This document shows positions 1 through 11,092 of a DNA stretch of 64,000 nt, piece after piece. Within the stretch, counting starts at the first letter, position 1. Each line of letters begins with the position of its first letter. The position numbers were made by a program, and so were the translations under genes. The stretch lies in assembly GCA_028284045.1 (NCBI GenBank), contig JANQSN010000025.1, forward strand, positions 1-64,000. Direction: 5' to 3'. Origin of the DNA: Alphaproteobacteria bacterium (GTDB taxonomy: Bacteria > Pseudomonadota > Alphaproteobacteria > DSM-16000 > Inquilinaceae). The notes below the pieces were generated by a model. That model did not search any database and had not been told where the DNA came from. It was given only the letters and a program-made list of their open reading frames with translations.

Positions 1-853
1 GCGCGCGTTCCGACCGGCGCGTGATGTCGCCGATCAGCCGCAATCCGTCACCGCGCAGGCGGGTCTGCAGCGCCGCGCCGACGCCCCAGAGACGCGAGAC
101 CGGCTTGTCGGCGAGAAAGGCTTGCGCTTCCTCCGCGCCGATCACCGAAAAGCCGCGCGGCTTGTCGAGGTCGGAGGCGAGCTTGGCCAGGAACTTGTTC
201 GGCGCCAGGCCGATCGACACGGAGATGCCCAGCTCGTCCTCGATGCGTCGGGCCAGGAGCGCGAGCGCCCGCGCCGGGCTGCCGTCACCGTCCGGCCGGC
301 CGGCCAAGGGCGCGTCGTCGATGCCTGGGGACAGGTCCAGGAACGCCTCGTCGATCGACAGCGGTTCGATTCGCGGTGTGACCGCCTGCATCATCTGGCG
401 GACGGCCCGGCCGACCTCGGTATACTTGCGCATGTCGGGCTTGAGCACGACGGCGTCCGGGCAGCGGTCGAGCGCCTTGAACATCGGCATCGCCGAGCGG
501 ACGCCGTAGAGCCGCGCGACATAGCAGGCCGCGGCGACCACCCCGCGCCGGCCGCCGCCGATGATCACCGGGCGGTCGGCTAGCGCCGGCCGGTCGCGTT
601 TCTCCACCGAGGCGTAGAACGCATCGCAGTCGAGATGCGCGACCGTCAGCCGCGACAACTCGCGATGGTGGACCAGGCGCGGCGAGCGGCAGACGGCGCA
701 GCGCTGGTCGAGGCTCGCCGCCAGCGCCTCGTCGCCGCAGTCTCGGCACACCTGGACGACCTCGCCAAGGGCCGGGCTGCGGCTTGCCGGGGCGCTGTCG
801 ATCCGGGTCGGTGCCGGCGGAACCGGGCCGGGTGGCGGCGGAGACGGTTTCAT
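1..853 (-). CDS. dinB: DNA polymerase IV (Y-family), C-terminus beyond window
   Basis: Error-prone translesion polymerase. Reading leftwards from the ATG at 853, the visible 284 residues contain the Y-family catalytic motifs: [10 protein letters not shown] in the palm and SIDEAFLD with the metal-binding acidic pair, followed by [17 protein letters not shown]. The start of the helix-hairpin-helix region (VSRLWGVG) is reached just before the window ends. Before the polymerase core there are about 70 extra residues with a proline-rich start and two Cys pairs (CRDCG and CAVC), which look like a small zinc ribbon. This extension is usual for alphaproteobacterial DinB and absent from E. coli DinB. 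The gene is divergent from divK. No stop codon is visible, so only the N-terminal part is described. Confidence 0.93.
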   Translation of the reverse strand, partial: MKPSPPPPGPVPPAPTRIDSAPASRSPALGEVVQVCRDCGDEALAASLDQRCAVCRSPRLVHHRELSRLTVAHLDCDAFYASVEKRDRPALADRPVIIGGGRRGVVAAACYVARLYGVRSAMPMFKALDRCPDAVVLKPDMRKYTEVGRAVRQMMQAVTPRIEPLSIDEAFLDLSPGIDDAPLAGRPDGDGSPARALALLARRIEDELGISVSIGLAPNKFLAKLASDLDKPRGFSVIGAEEAQAFLADKPVSRLWGVGAALQTRLRGDGLRLIGDITRRSERA

Positions 854-1180
854 GGCCTGCGTTCGGGCTTGGTGAATCCGCAGAAATCATATAATGCGAA
901 CGCGAGTGGACGGCAGTCTCGGCTGATGGCGTTGTTCGGTCCAGGCCGCGCGACAAGAATCAGGCCGGGCCGCCCAGATGGTTCGCAGCGAAAAGCCTGG
1001 TATCCGGGCGGTTCGTGGGTCGGACCTGCGGATCAAACCGGTGTGATTGGCCGGCGGCGACGGATTTCGGATGCATTCATCACCGCTGGATCATTTGCAG
1101 GTTCCGGTAATCGCATTGTTCAAGATGCAACCGTATCGTATTCTACATGCATCCGCCGCCCCGCAATCCAGAGGCGATCC
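854..1180. other. Intergenic region between dinB and divK, 327 bp
   Basis: No credible gene is seen on either strand. A perfect -10-like TATAAT lies at 890-895 on the plus strand, but the best -35-like match (TTGGTG, 869-874) is only 15 bp upstream, so it is a weak promoter candidate. The stretch must carry the divergent promoters of dinB and divK. The part at 1080-1170 is less GC-rich than its surroundings, as expected next to the divK start. I saw no clear CtrA box (TTAA-N7-TTAA). Confidence 0.4.
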
Positions 1181-1546
1181 ATGAGCAAGACGATTTTGAT
1201 CGTCGAGGACAACGAGTTGAACATGAAGCTCTTCAACGATCTGTTGGAGGCGAACAGTTATAACACTCTCCAAACCAAAGATGGTATGGAGGCCCTGAAG
1301 CTGGCCCGCGAGCATCGGCCAGATCTGATCTTGATGGATATTCAGTTGCCGGAAGTCTCGGGACTTGAAGTTACCAAGTGGCTTAAAGAAGATGACGAGC
1401 TGAAGCACATTCCGGTGATCGCCATTACCGCTTTCGCTATGAAAGGGGACGAAGAAAAAATCAAGGAAGGCGGCTGCGAGGGCTATATCGCCAAGCCGAT
1501 CTCCGTCTCTCTGTTTCTGTCGACGGTCCAGAAATACTGCAATTGA
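1181..1546 (+). CDS. divK: Single-domain response regulator DivK
   Basis: Stand-alone receiver of 121 residues and nothing else, the usual DivK size. The acidic pocket (Glu9, Asp10), the phospho-acceptor Asp53 in LMDIQLP, Thr83 and Lys105 (AKP) are all present. In alphaproteobacteria DivK is phosphorylated and dephosphorylated by DivJ/PleC-type kinases and feeds the CtrA cell-cycle circuit. The start is the ATG at 1181, with GAGGCG about 5 nt upstream. pleD follows on the same strand 309 bp later, the conserved divK-pleD arrangement that supports the name over a generic CheY-like protein. Codon use includes more A/T third positions than its neighbours. Confidence 0.93.
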   Translation: MSKTILIVEDNELNMKLFNDLLEANSYNTLQTKDGMEALKLAREHRPDLILMDIQLPEVSGLEVTKWLKEDDELKHIPVIAITAFAMKGDEEKIKEGGCEGYIAKPISVSLFLSTVQKYCN

Positions 1547-1855
1547 TCAGGTTCTTCTGAACGCCTTCGGGCCGCTGCGGTTTGTAGGAGCCGCCGCGGC
1601 AACCGCCCACCAAGCTGCTTTGAGAATTCGTCGTCGAACGGTCTGGCCGATGTTCCAAATCGGCGGCCGATCTCGTATCCGTCTGTCCGGGATCTCGTGA
1701 TCCGTATCAGGGCGTCGGCCGACGGGCTGCATCCGGACCGGGTCCTGCCGGGCCGAGAGACGTCGCGGCTGCCGCCATCGACACCGGCAAGCGGCTTGTC
1801 GGACTGAGGGTTGGCGCGCCGATCTCCGTCCCATCGCACGAACGGGTAAGGGCCG
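1547..1855. other. divK-pleD intergenic region, 309 bp
   Basis: No convincing gene. Open frames here are minus-strand shadows of pleD or have no ribosome-binding site. A short inverted repeat (GTTC TTCT GAAC) follows the divK stop but has no T-run, so it is not called a terminator. The last 20 bases carry a weak GGGTAAGG ribosome-binding site for pleD. Confidence 0.4.
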
Positions 1856-3277
1856 ATGTCCGCGCGGATCCTGGTGGTGGATGACGTTCCGGTCAATGTG
1901 AAGCTGCTCAAGGTCAAGCTTGAGCTTGAGTACTTCGACGTGCTGACCGCCACCGATGGCGATGCGGCGCTGGCCGTGGCGCGGGCGGATCGGCCGGACA
2001 TCCTGCTGCTCGACATCATGATGCCGGGGTTGAACGGCTACGAAGTGTGCCGGCAGTTGAAGGCCGATCCGGCGACTCAGCACATCCCGGTGGTGATGGT
2101 CACGGCATTGTCCGACGCGGCCGACAAGGTGCTCGCCCTGGAATGCGGTGCGGACGAGTTCCTGACCAAGCCGGTCGACGACGTGGCCCTGATGGCGCGG
2201 GTACGGTCGCTGGTGCGGCTGAAGCGCACCATGGATGAATGGCGGCTGCGCGAAGGGCTGAACCGGGAATTCGGTATCGTCGCCGATGTGCGGACGGAGC
2301 GGTCGGAGGAGATCCTCGGCGCCGGCGTGATCACCGTGGAGGACGACCCCGAGGCCGCCCGGCGCATTGGCGAGACGCTGCAGGCGATGCGGCTGAACGC
2401 CGTCACGACCCCGTCGATCGGCGAGGGCCTGACGCTGGCGCAGCAGCCCGGCGTGGATCTGGTGCAGATCAGCGTCGGACTGGCCCAGGAGGACGGGCTT
2501 CGCTTGTGCTCGCAGCTCCGCAGCGACGACGCGCTGCGCCAGGTGCCGATCCTGCTGATCGCGCGGGACCTGGAGATGGCGCGGGTCGTCAAAGGGCTGG
2601 AACTGGGCGCCAACGACTATCTGATCCGGCCGATCGACCGCAACGAGCTGCAGGCGCGCGTGACCACCCAGATCCGCCGCAAGCGCTACCAGGACCATCT
2701 GCGCGCCCTGCATCAGCAGAGCCTGACCATGGCGCTGACGGATGCGCTGACCGGTCTGTTCAACCGCCACTATCTGGCCGCCCATCTCTCCCGCATGCTG
2801 GCGCGCATCGCCGAGACGCGAAAGCCGGTGTCGGTGATCATGGTCGATGTCGACAACTTCAAGCAGATCAACGATGCCCACGGGCATGGCGTGGGCGATC
2901 GGGTGCTGAAGGAGCTGGCCGGGCGCCTCAGCCGCAACCTTCGCAACTTCGATCTGGTCGCGCGCTACGGCGGGGAGGAGTTCCTGATCGTCATGCCGGA
3001 TGCGGGGCAGGCCGGCGCGCTCCTCGTCGCCGAACGGCTGCGCAGCCAACTGGCTGCCCGTCCCATCGCCCTGGAGGACGGGTCGGCGGAACTGCTGGTG
3101 ACGGTGTCGATGGGCCTGACCTGGACCGAGGATCCCGAGACGCCGCCGACGGACCTGGTCCTGGCGGCCGACCGGGCGCTCTACGCCGCCAAGGCGGCCG
3201 GCCGCAACTGCGTGGTCGCGGACGATCGGGCGCCGGTCCGGCCGGGCCGGGACGGTATGGCCGGCGCGGGTTCGTAG
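1856..3277 (+). CDS. pleD: Response regulator diguanylate cyclase PleD
   Basis: Makes cyclic di-GMP from two GTP when phosphorylated. The order is REC1 (about 4-118), REC2 (about 150-275) and GGDEF (about 300-460). REC1 keeps the phospho-Asp at residue 53 (LLDIMMP) and the TKP lysine motif. REC2 has no Asp at the matching place (VQISVGL), as in Caulobacter PleD, where it serves as a dimerisation adaptor. The active loop is GGEEF at 372-376, and an RxxD inhibitory site (RNFD, 363-366) precedes it by the canonical five residues, so product inhibition is expected. The length of 473 residues is normal. It follows divK. A short tandem repeat overlaps its stop codon. Confidence 0.96.
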   Translation: MSARILVVDDVPVNVKLLKVKLELEYFDVLTATDGDAALAVARADRPDILLLDIMMPGLNGYEVCRQLKADPATQHIPVVMVTALSDAADKVLALECGADEFLTKPVDDVALMARVRSLVRLKRTMDEWRLREGLNREFGIVADVRTERSEEILGAGVITVEDDPEAARRIGETLQAMRLNAVTTPSIGEGLTLAQQPGVDLVQISVGLAQEDGLRLCSQLRSDDALRQVPILLIARDLEMARVVKGLELGANDYLIRPIDRNELQARVTTQIRRKRYQDHLRALHQQSLTMALTDALTGLFNRHYLAAHLSRMLARIAETRKPVSVIMVDVDNFKQINDAHGHGVGDRVLKELAGRLSRNLRNFDLVARYGGEEFLIVMPDAGQAGALLVAERLRSQLAARPIALEDGSAELLVTVSMGLTWTEDPETPPTDLVLAADRALYAAKAAGRNCVVADDRAPVRPGRDGMAGAGS

Positions 3278-3295
3278 GCGGCGCGGGTTCGTAGG
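3263..3295. repeat. 17-bp tandem duplication at the pleD stop
   Basis: The unit GGCGCGGGTTCGTAGG occurs at 3263-3278 and again at 3280-3295, a period of 17 bp with one separating base. The first copy carries the pleD stop TAG. A slipped duplication would have left the protein unchanged because the new copy lies after the stop. Confidence 0.8.
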
Positions 3296-3309
3296 GCCGT
3301 AGCCGGCAG

Positions 3310-3477
3310 CTACTTGATCTTGCCTTCCTTGAACTCGACGTGCTTGCGCGCGATCGGGTCGTATTTGCGCATGGTCAGCTTTTCCGTCTTGGTCTTCGGG
3401 TTCTTCTTGGTGACGTAGAAGAAGCCGGTATCGGCGGTGCTGTTCATGCGGATCTTCAGGGTCGCCGGCTTTGCCAT
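3310..3477 (-). CDS. rpmG: Large ribosomal subunit protein bL33
   Basis: 55-residue basic protein starting [13 protein letters not shown] and ending EFKEGKIK, with the family core [16 protein letters not shown] and [10 protein letters not shown]. This is the Cys-free form of L33, lacking the zinc-binding CxxC pairs found in some bacteria, so it does not need zinc. It is part of the 50S subunit near the E site. The gene is convergent with pleD, whose stop lies 32 bp away. In many alphaproteobacteria rpmG sits beside divK-pleD, which agrees with this placement. Confidence 0.95.
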   Translation of the reverse strand: MAKPATLKIRMNSTADTGFFYVTKKNPKTKTEKLTMRKYDPIARKHVEFKEGKIK

Positions 3478-3661
3478 GGCTCGCACTTTCTCAAATGTGG
3501 GGCCGGGTCACGGTAGACCCGCACCGATGATTGGGCGATGTCGTACCGCGATGCCCCCGCACGGCGCAAGCCTTCCCGGCTGGTGCGGCGACGGGGCCGT
3601 GGTCTGCGCGTATGGATCGGCGGGCTGATCGATCGCCGGTCAGCGCCGAACCGTGTGCCGA

Positions 3662-3946
3662 TCATGTCTCTCTTGGCTCGAAGGTGATCTTGAGCCTTGT
3701 CCCCGTCGCCTCGGCGAACCGGCGCAGCGTGGCGACGGAGGGATTGACCTTCAGCCCTTCCATCTTGGCTACGTAGGCTTGTGTCGTTTCCATCCGACTG
3801 GCCACCTGCGCCTGGGTCAGATGGGCCTGCGCGCGCGCGTCGATCAGCGCAGCGGCGAGGGCGAATTCCTCGTCCAACGCATCGTACTCGGTCCGGAAAT
3901 TCGGGTCCTTCATCCACCGCTCGCGCAGCGCCGCCAGCTTGGTCAC
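3662..3946 (-). CDS. higA: XRE-family antitoxin (HigA-like)
   Basis: 94 residues. A helix-turn-helix of the Xre/HTH_3 type spans about residues 35-85 (LTQAQVASRMETTQAYVAKME, then NPSVATLRRFAEATG). It would bind its own operator and neutralise the toxin encoded just upstream. Its ATG overlaps the toxin stop by 4 bp, so the two are translationally coupled with the toxin gene first, the order typical of HigBA rather than RelBE. The roughly 185 bp between this gene and rpmG hold the rpmG promoter region and no other gene. Confidence 0.85.
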   Translation of the reverse strand: MTKLAALRERWMKDPNFRTEYDALDEEFALAAALIDARAQAHLTQAQVASRMETTQAYVAKMEGLKVNPSVATLRRFAEATGTRLKITFEPRET

Positions 3947-4266
3947 ATCACCTCCTTTGCCCGTCTCAGGGCCAACGCGATTTCGCGCCGGGGAGCCTTC
4001 TGGGTCTTCTTGACGAAGACGCGCACGACAACGACGCGTCGGCCCGACGCCGTGACGTAGAGGGCGCGGGAAATCCCGTCGCGGCCCCTCATGCGGATTT
4101 CCCAGAGCGGACCTTCCAGGTGCTTCACATAGGGCTCGCGGACCTGCTCCAAGCCCTTCGCCTCAATCAGTTCGGCGATCCGTAGGAGTTTCGCGCGCTG
4201 ATCGGTCGGCAGAGCCGCTAGCTCTTCGTCAACGGCCGCATTCAGCGTTTCGACGGTCCAGCCCAT
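3943..4266 (-). CDS. higB: HigB/RelE-like toxin, phage Gp49-like family
   Basis: 107 residues. The C-terminal part has the Gp49-like signature: LWEIRMRGRDGISRALY, then a VVVVRVFVKKTQKAP strand-turn and a basic helix REIALALRRAKEV. Members of this RelE-superfamily branch are ribosome-dependent mRNA interferases. The N-terminal 40 residues form a helical extension. It is the first gene of a two-gene toxin-antitoxin operon with higA, 4-bp overlap. An inverted repeat just upstream is the probable operator. Activity of this copy is inferred, not shown. Confidence 0.85.
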   Translation of the reverse strand: MGWTVETLNAAVDEELAALPTDQRAKLLRIAELIEAKGLEQVREPYVKHLEGPLWEIRMRGRDGISRALYVTASGRRVVVVRVFVKKTQKAPRREIALALRRAKEVM

Positions 4267-4268
4267 AC

Positions 4269-4286
4269 TATGTCAGATATGGCATA
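4269..4286 (-). promoter_or_regulatory. Candidate operator of the HigBA pair
   Basis: Imperfect inverted repeat with arms TATGTC and GGCATA (5 of 6 bases match as a palindrome) separated by 6 bp. It lies 2-20 bp upstream of the toxin ATG, where HigA-type antitoxins usually bind to repress their own operon. The stretch is AT-rich compared with its surroundings and also resembles a -10 element. Confidence 0.45.
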
Positions 4287-4378
4287 ATCACACAAACGGA
4301 GACAAGAGAATGCCGGCCGGTCGCCTTCAGTGATTTCATGCCCTTTGGGCGAAGATCCTGATCCGACCTAAGTTCCCG

Positions 4379-5953
4379 CTACCGTGCCGCCAGCGACGGG
4401 GTCGACTGGGCGGCCATGGCCTGCTGGAACAGGCCCGGGTCGCGCAGGACCTGCAAGGCGACCGCGACATCCAGTTCTTCGTCATGCGGCCGCCAGGGGC
4501 AGGCCTCGCGCAGCCGCTCCAGGGCGGCGGGATCGGCGGCGGCGCGGGCCCGGAGGCCGGCGACCGACGCCGGGGTGCCCAGCTCGCCCGAGCGGAACCG
4601 CTGCAGGATCTGTTCTGCCGTCTCGTCGCCGGCGCTGGTGCAGATCGACGGGAAGACGCCTTGCTCGTGCAGGGTGTAGCCGGACGGCGCGTAGATCCGG
4701 CTCCAGGTCAGGAACAGCTCGCCGTTGTTGGGTAGGCGGGTCACCGTCTGCACGCTGCCCTTGCCGAAGGAGGAGGAGCCGATCACCACCGCCCGCCGGC
4801 TGTCCTGCAGCGCGGCGGCGACCACCTCCGCACCCGAGGCGGAGCGCCCGTCCACAAGAGCGACGATCGGTACGCCGGCCGCGGTCTGCTCGCCATCGGC
4901 CATGAAGCGTTGCCGGCTGTCGGGGTGGCGCCCGCGGGTGTGGATGATCTCGCCGGTGGTCAGGAACAGATCCGCGACGGCAACCGACTGATCCAAGAGT
5001 CCGCCCGGATTGCCGCGCAGGTCGAGGATCAGCCCGGCCAGCGCGCCGGCCGGCCGATCCAGCGCTGCCGCCAGCGCATCACGCACATACTCCAGAGTGC
5101 CGGCATTGAAGCGCGCCACGCGGATGATCACCACATCGCCTTCGTCGCGCACCTCCACGACATTGGGGATGACCCGGGCGCGAGACAGCGTGTAGGCGCG
5201 CCGTTCGCCGTCCAGGCCGATCACGGCGACCCGCACGGTCGTGTCGACCGGGCCGCGCAGCGCGTCGCCAAGCGCTTCCAGCGACCAGTCGGCGGCATCC
5301 TGCCCGTCCACCGTCACGATCCGGTCGAAGGCGCGAAGGCCCGCCGCGGCGGCCGGCCCGCCGGCGAAGACGTCCTGGATCACCGGCGTGCCGTCGCGGT
5401 CGAGCTCCAGCAGCACGCCGATGCCGCCATAGCCGTCGCGGAACGCGCGGTCCCGCGCCGCCTGGTCGGGGTCGACATAGCGCGAATAGGCGTCGAGGTC
5501 GTCGGCGATACCGCGGAATACTGCCTGATAGAGGCTGTTGGTGTCGGCCGCGGCGATATCGGGCGACGCGGCGCGTACCGCCGTCAACGCCTCCACGGTC
5601 AGATGCGCCCAGGCATCGCTGTCGTCGCGCGCCGGCGTGTCGAAATCGGCCACGACCTGATCGCCGGCGGTCACGCTCAAGGTATCGCCGGCCAGCCGGG
5701 CGGCGATGCGCGCGTCGATGTCGGTCAGGCCGCTCAGGCCCTCAGCGGTCAGGGCGCCGAGATCGACGTCTTCGACATAGACGTCGGCGATGCGCTCATA
5801 GCCGACGTCGAACACCGCCTGAGAAATGCCGGTCGCGCCGGCCGTGTCGAGGCCGTCACCGCCGCGCGGCGGTGCGGCGACCGGCCCGGCGGCGCAGCCC
5901 GCCAGCGCCAGGAGACCGGTCAGGGCCGCGATCAACGTCTTGTCGTGCGGCAT
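4379..5953 (-). CDS. S41-family (C-terminal processing type) serine protease, lipoprotein
   Basis: Predicted envelope protease of 524 residues. The chosen start (ATG 5953) has GAAAGGGT just upstream and gives a lipoprotein signal with lipobox LALAGC (Cys20). An upstream in-frame ATG would place 35 unconserved residues before the signal and is rejected. A helical N-terminal region is followed by a PDZ domain (GGIGVLLEL, FAGGPAAAAGLRAFDRI) and the S41 peptidase core: LDLRGNPGG, the nucleophile Ser in GRSASGAE and the Lys general base in SSFGKGSVQ, so the Ser-Lys dyad is intact. The substrate is unknown; CtpA relatives trim C-termini of periplasmic proteins. It stands alone between rnr and the toxin-antitoxin pair. 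Confidence 0.88.
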   Translation of the reverse strand: MPHDKTLIAALTGLLALAGCAAGPVAAPPRGGDGLDTAGATGISQAVFDVGYERIADVYVEDVDLGALTAEGLSGLTDIDARIAARLAGDTLSVTAGDQVVADFDTPARDDSDAWAHLTVEALTAVRAASPDIAAADTNSLYQAVFRGIADDLDAYSRYVDPDQAARDRAFRDGYGGIGVLLELDRDGTPVIQDVFAGGPAAAAGLRAFDRIVTVDGQDAADWSLEALGDALRGPVDTTVRVAVIGLDGERRAYTLSRARVIPNVVEVRDEGDVVIIRVARFNAGTLEYVRDALAAALDRPAGALAGLILDLRGNPGGLLDQSVAVADLFLTTGEIIHTRGRHPDSRQRFMADGEQTAAGVPIVALVDGRSASGAEVVAAALQDSRRAVVIGSSSFGKGSVQTVTRLPNNGELFLTWSRIYAPSGYTLHEQGVFPSICTSAGDETAEQILQRFRSGELGTPASVAGLRARAAADPAALERLREACPWRPHDEELDVAVALQVLRDPGLFQQAMAAQSTPSLAAR

Positions 5954-6064
5954 GGGTACCCTTTCGTCCGGCCGTCCGGGCGCGCCGATGCCAACACCGG
6001 CCGGCCCGGATCCCGGAGAGATCCGCGACAAGCCGATCCGATTACCATGATTTCGCATGGGCGG

Positions 6065-8341
6065 CTATCGGCGTTTGCCGCCGCGCCCGGCGTCGCGTCG
6101 TCGCTGACGCCCCGCGGGTCCGCCGTGCGGTCGGCCGGCCGGCCGGCTCTCCGGCATGCCGTCGATATCGGCGCCGTCCTCGACGTCGAGCAGCGCGAAC
6201 ACCGACGAACCGGTCAGAGGCTCTGCCTCGACGATGCGCACCTTGACCGGCGCGCCGAGCCGGAAGACCCGGCCCCAGCGGTCGCCGACCAGCGCCTGGC
6301 CGTCCGGATCCAGGCGGTAGTAGTCCTCCGGCAGGGTCGAGATCGGCACCAGGCCGTCGGCGGCGCTATCGGCGAGGCGGACGAAGCAGCCGAAGCGCGT
6401 CACCCCGCTGATCCGGCCTTGCGCCGTCCGGCCGACTTGGCCCGCCAGGTAGTGGGCGGCATAGCGGTCCATCGCCTCGCGCTCCGCCGCGGCGGCGCGG
6501 CGCTCGGTGAAGGACAGGTGCTGCCCCAGCTCCTCCAACAGGGCCACTGCGTCGCCGCGCCCCGCATCGCTGCCGTCGTCCCCCAGGCGCAACAACCCGA
6601 TCAACGCCCGGTGAACCGCGAGATCGGCATAGCGGCGGATCGGCGAGGTGAAATGGGCATAGCGCGGCAGGGCCAGGCCGAAATGGCCGATATTCTCCGG
6701 GCTGTAGATCGCCTGGGCCTGGGCGCGCAGGATCAGGTCGTTGACCAGCGGCGCCTGCGGCCGGCCGGCGGCCTTGGCCAGGATGCCGCCGAACAGCCGG
6801 GGCGTGATGACGGCCCCGCGGGCCAGCGCGAAGCCCATGGCGGCCAGGGTCTCGCGCAAGGCTTCCAGCCGGGTGCGCTCCGGCTCCGGATGCACGCGGT
6901 AGAGGCAGGGCGCCAGCGCGTCCGAGAGCGCCGAGGCGGCGGCGACATTGGCGAGGATCATCATCTCCTCGATCAGCCGATGGCTGTCGAGGCGGGCGCG
7001 CACCGTGATCTCCGCCACCGTGCCGTCGTCGTTCAGCCGGAAGACGCGTTCCGGCAGGTCGAGGTCGAGGGTGCCGCGCCGCTCCCGCTCCGCCGATAGG
7101 CTGCGGAAGGCGCCGTAGAGCGGGTCGATGACCGGCGCCTGCAGCGGTTCGGTCGTGTCGTCGGGCCGGCCGTCTGCGGCCGCCTGCACCTGCTCATAGG
7201 TCAGCCGGGCGGCGGAGCGCATGATCGCGCGATGGATCTTTTGGCGCCTCAAGGCGCCCTTGGCATCGATCCAGAGTTCCGCCGCCAGGCAGGCGCGATC
7301 CTCGCCGGGGCGCAGCGAACAGAGGCCGTTCGACAGCGCCTCCGGCAGCATCGGCACGACCCGGTCGGGGAAGTAGCAGCTATTACCGCGGCGCCGGGCC
7401 TCGCGGTCCAGCGGGCTTTCCGCCGGCACGTAGTGGGCGACGTCGGCGATCGCCACCATCAGATGCCAGCCGCCGGGATTGGCGGGATCGGGGTCGGCCT
7501 CCGCCCACACGGCGTCGTCGAAGTCCCGCGCGTCCGCGCCGTCGATGGTGACCAGCGGCAGCGCGCGCAGGTCGCTCCGTCCGTCCGGCGTCGCCGGTCC
7601 GGCGGCGGCCGCCTGGTCCAGCGCGGCCGGCGGGAAGTCGGTCGGGATCCCGGCCCCGGCGATGGCGACGGTGCTGATCGCGCCCGGCGCGTTGGCCGGG
7701 CCCAGGCGCTCCATCACCGTGGCAGGCGCGGCCCCCAGGCGGTCGGCTCGGCCGCCGAGTTCCAGGACCACCAGCTCGCCGTCCGCCGCCCCGCCGCGAT
7801 GGATCTCCGTCACGGCGACCGGGTCGCGCTGGCGCCGGTCGCAGGGCTGGACGGTGCCGCCGCCGCCGGGGTTCGCGCGGAACACCCCGACCAGGCGGGC
7901 CGGCTGCTGGCGGTCGAGCTTGCGGATCGGCCGGGCGGCATAGCTGCCGTCTGCCTGACGGTCGAGGCGGGCCAGCACCCGGTCGCCCGGCGCCAGGGCC
8001 GGCGTGCGCGGGGCGGTGGCGAGGCGGATCGCCGGGGGATCGTCCTCGGCGTCCCAGTTGGCCGGGACAGCCAACGCGTCGCCGTCGGCGTCAATGCGCG
8101 TCACGCGGATGACCGCCACCGCGGGCAGGCTGGACGGCGGTGCCAGCCGGCGGCCGCGGCTGCGTTCGACGGTTCCCTCGCCGGCCAGCTCGCGCAGGAT
8201 CGCCTTCAGGCGCACCCGATCGCCGCCGGAGATGGCGAAGGCGCGGGCGATCTCGCGCTTGCCCACCGGATGCGGGCTCTCCGCGATGAAGGCGCGGATC
8301 TCGTCCGGGGTGGGGAAGGGGCGGCGCCCGGCGCCGGCCAT
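6065..8341 (-). CDS. rnr: Ribonuclease R
   Basis: 3'-to-5' exoribonuclease that degrades structured RNA. 758 residues from the ATG at 8341. The open frame extends further upstream inside topA but only as a low-complexity Arg/Pro shadow. A winged-helix N-terminus (about 5-70), cold-shock domains, the RNB catalytic domain with the metal-binding aspartates in DGADARDFDDAVWA, then HFTSPIRRYADLAVHR and a C-terminal S1 domain are visible. The Arg/Gly-rich tail (RRRDAGRGGKRR) is typical of alphaproteobacterial RNase R. The ATG begins 1 bp after the topA stop, so dprA-topA-rnr is probably one operon with coupled translation. Confidence 0.96.
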   Translation of the reverse strand: MAGAGRRPFPTPDEIRAFIAESPHPVGKREIARAFAISGGDRVRLKAILRELAGEGTVERSRGRRLAPPSSLPAVAVIRVTRIDADGDALAVPANWDAEDDPPAIRLATAPRTPALAPGDRVLARLDRQADGSYAARPIRKLDRQQPARLVGVFRANPGGGGTVQPCDRRQRDPVAVTEIHRGGAADGELVVLELGGRADRLGAAPATVMERLGPANAPGAISTVAIAGAGIPTDFPPAALDQAAAAGPATPDGRSDLRALPLVTIDGADARDFDDAVWAEADPDPANPGGWHLMVAIADVAHYVPAESPLDREARRRGNSCYFPDRVVPMLPEALSNGLCSLRPGEDRACLAAELWIDAKGALRRQKIHRAIMRSAARLTYEQVQAAADGRPDDTTEPLQAPVIDPLYGAFRSLSAERERRGTLDLDLPERVFRLNDDGTVAEITVRARLDSHRLIEEMMILANVAAASALSDALAPCLYRVHPEPERTRLEALRETLAAMGFALARGAVITPRLFGGILAKAAGRPQAPLVNDLILRAQAQAIYSPENIGHFGLALPRYAHFTSPIRRYADLAVHRALIGLLRLGDDGSDAGRGDAVALLEELGQHLSFTERRAAAAEREAMDRYAAHYLAGQVGRTAQGRISGVTRFGCFVRLADSAADGLVPISTLPEDYYRLDPDGQALVGDRWGRVFRLGAPVKVRIVEAEPLTGSSVFALLDVEDGADIDGMPESRPAGRPHGGPAGRQRRRDAGRGGKRR

Positions 8342-8342
8342 C

Positions 8343-11036
<2,694 letters not shown>

Positions 11037-11092
11037 GGCGTCGGGTTCCGCTGTCGCGCTACCGTCCCGGGAGCGGTCACCCGCCCGGGAGG

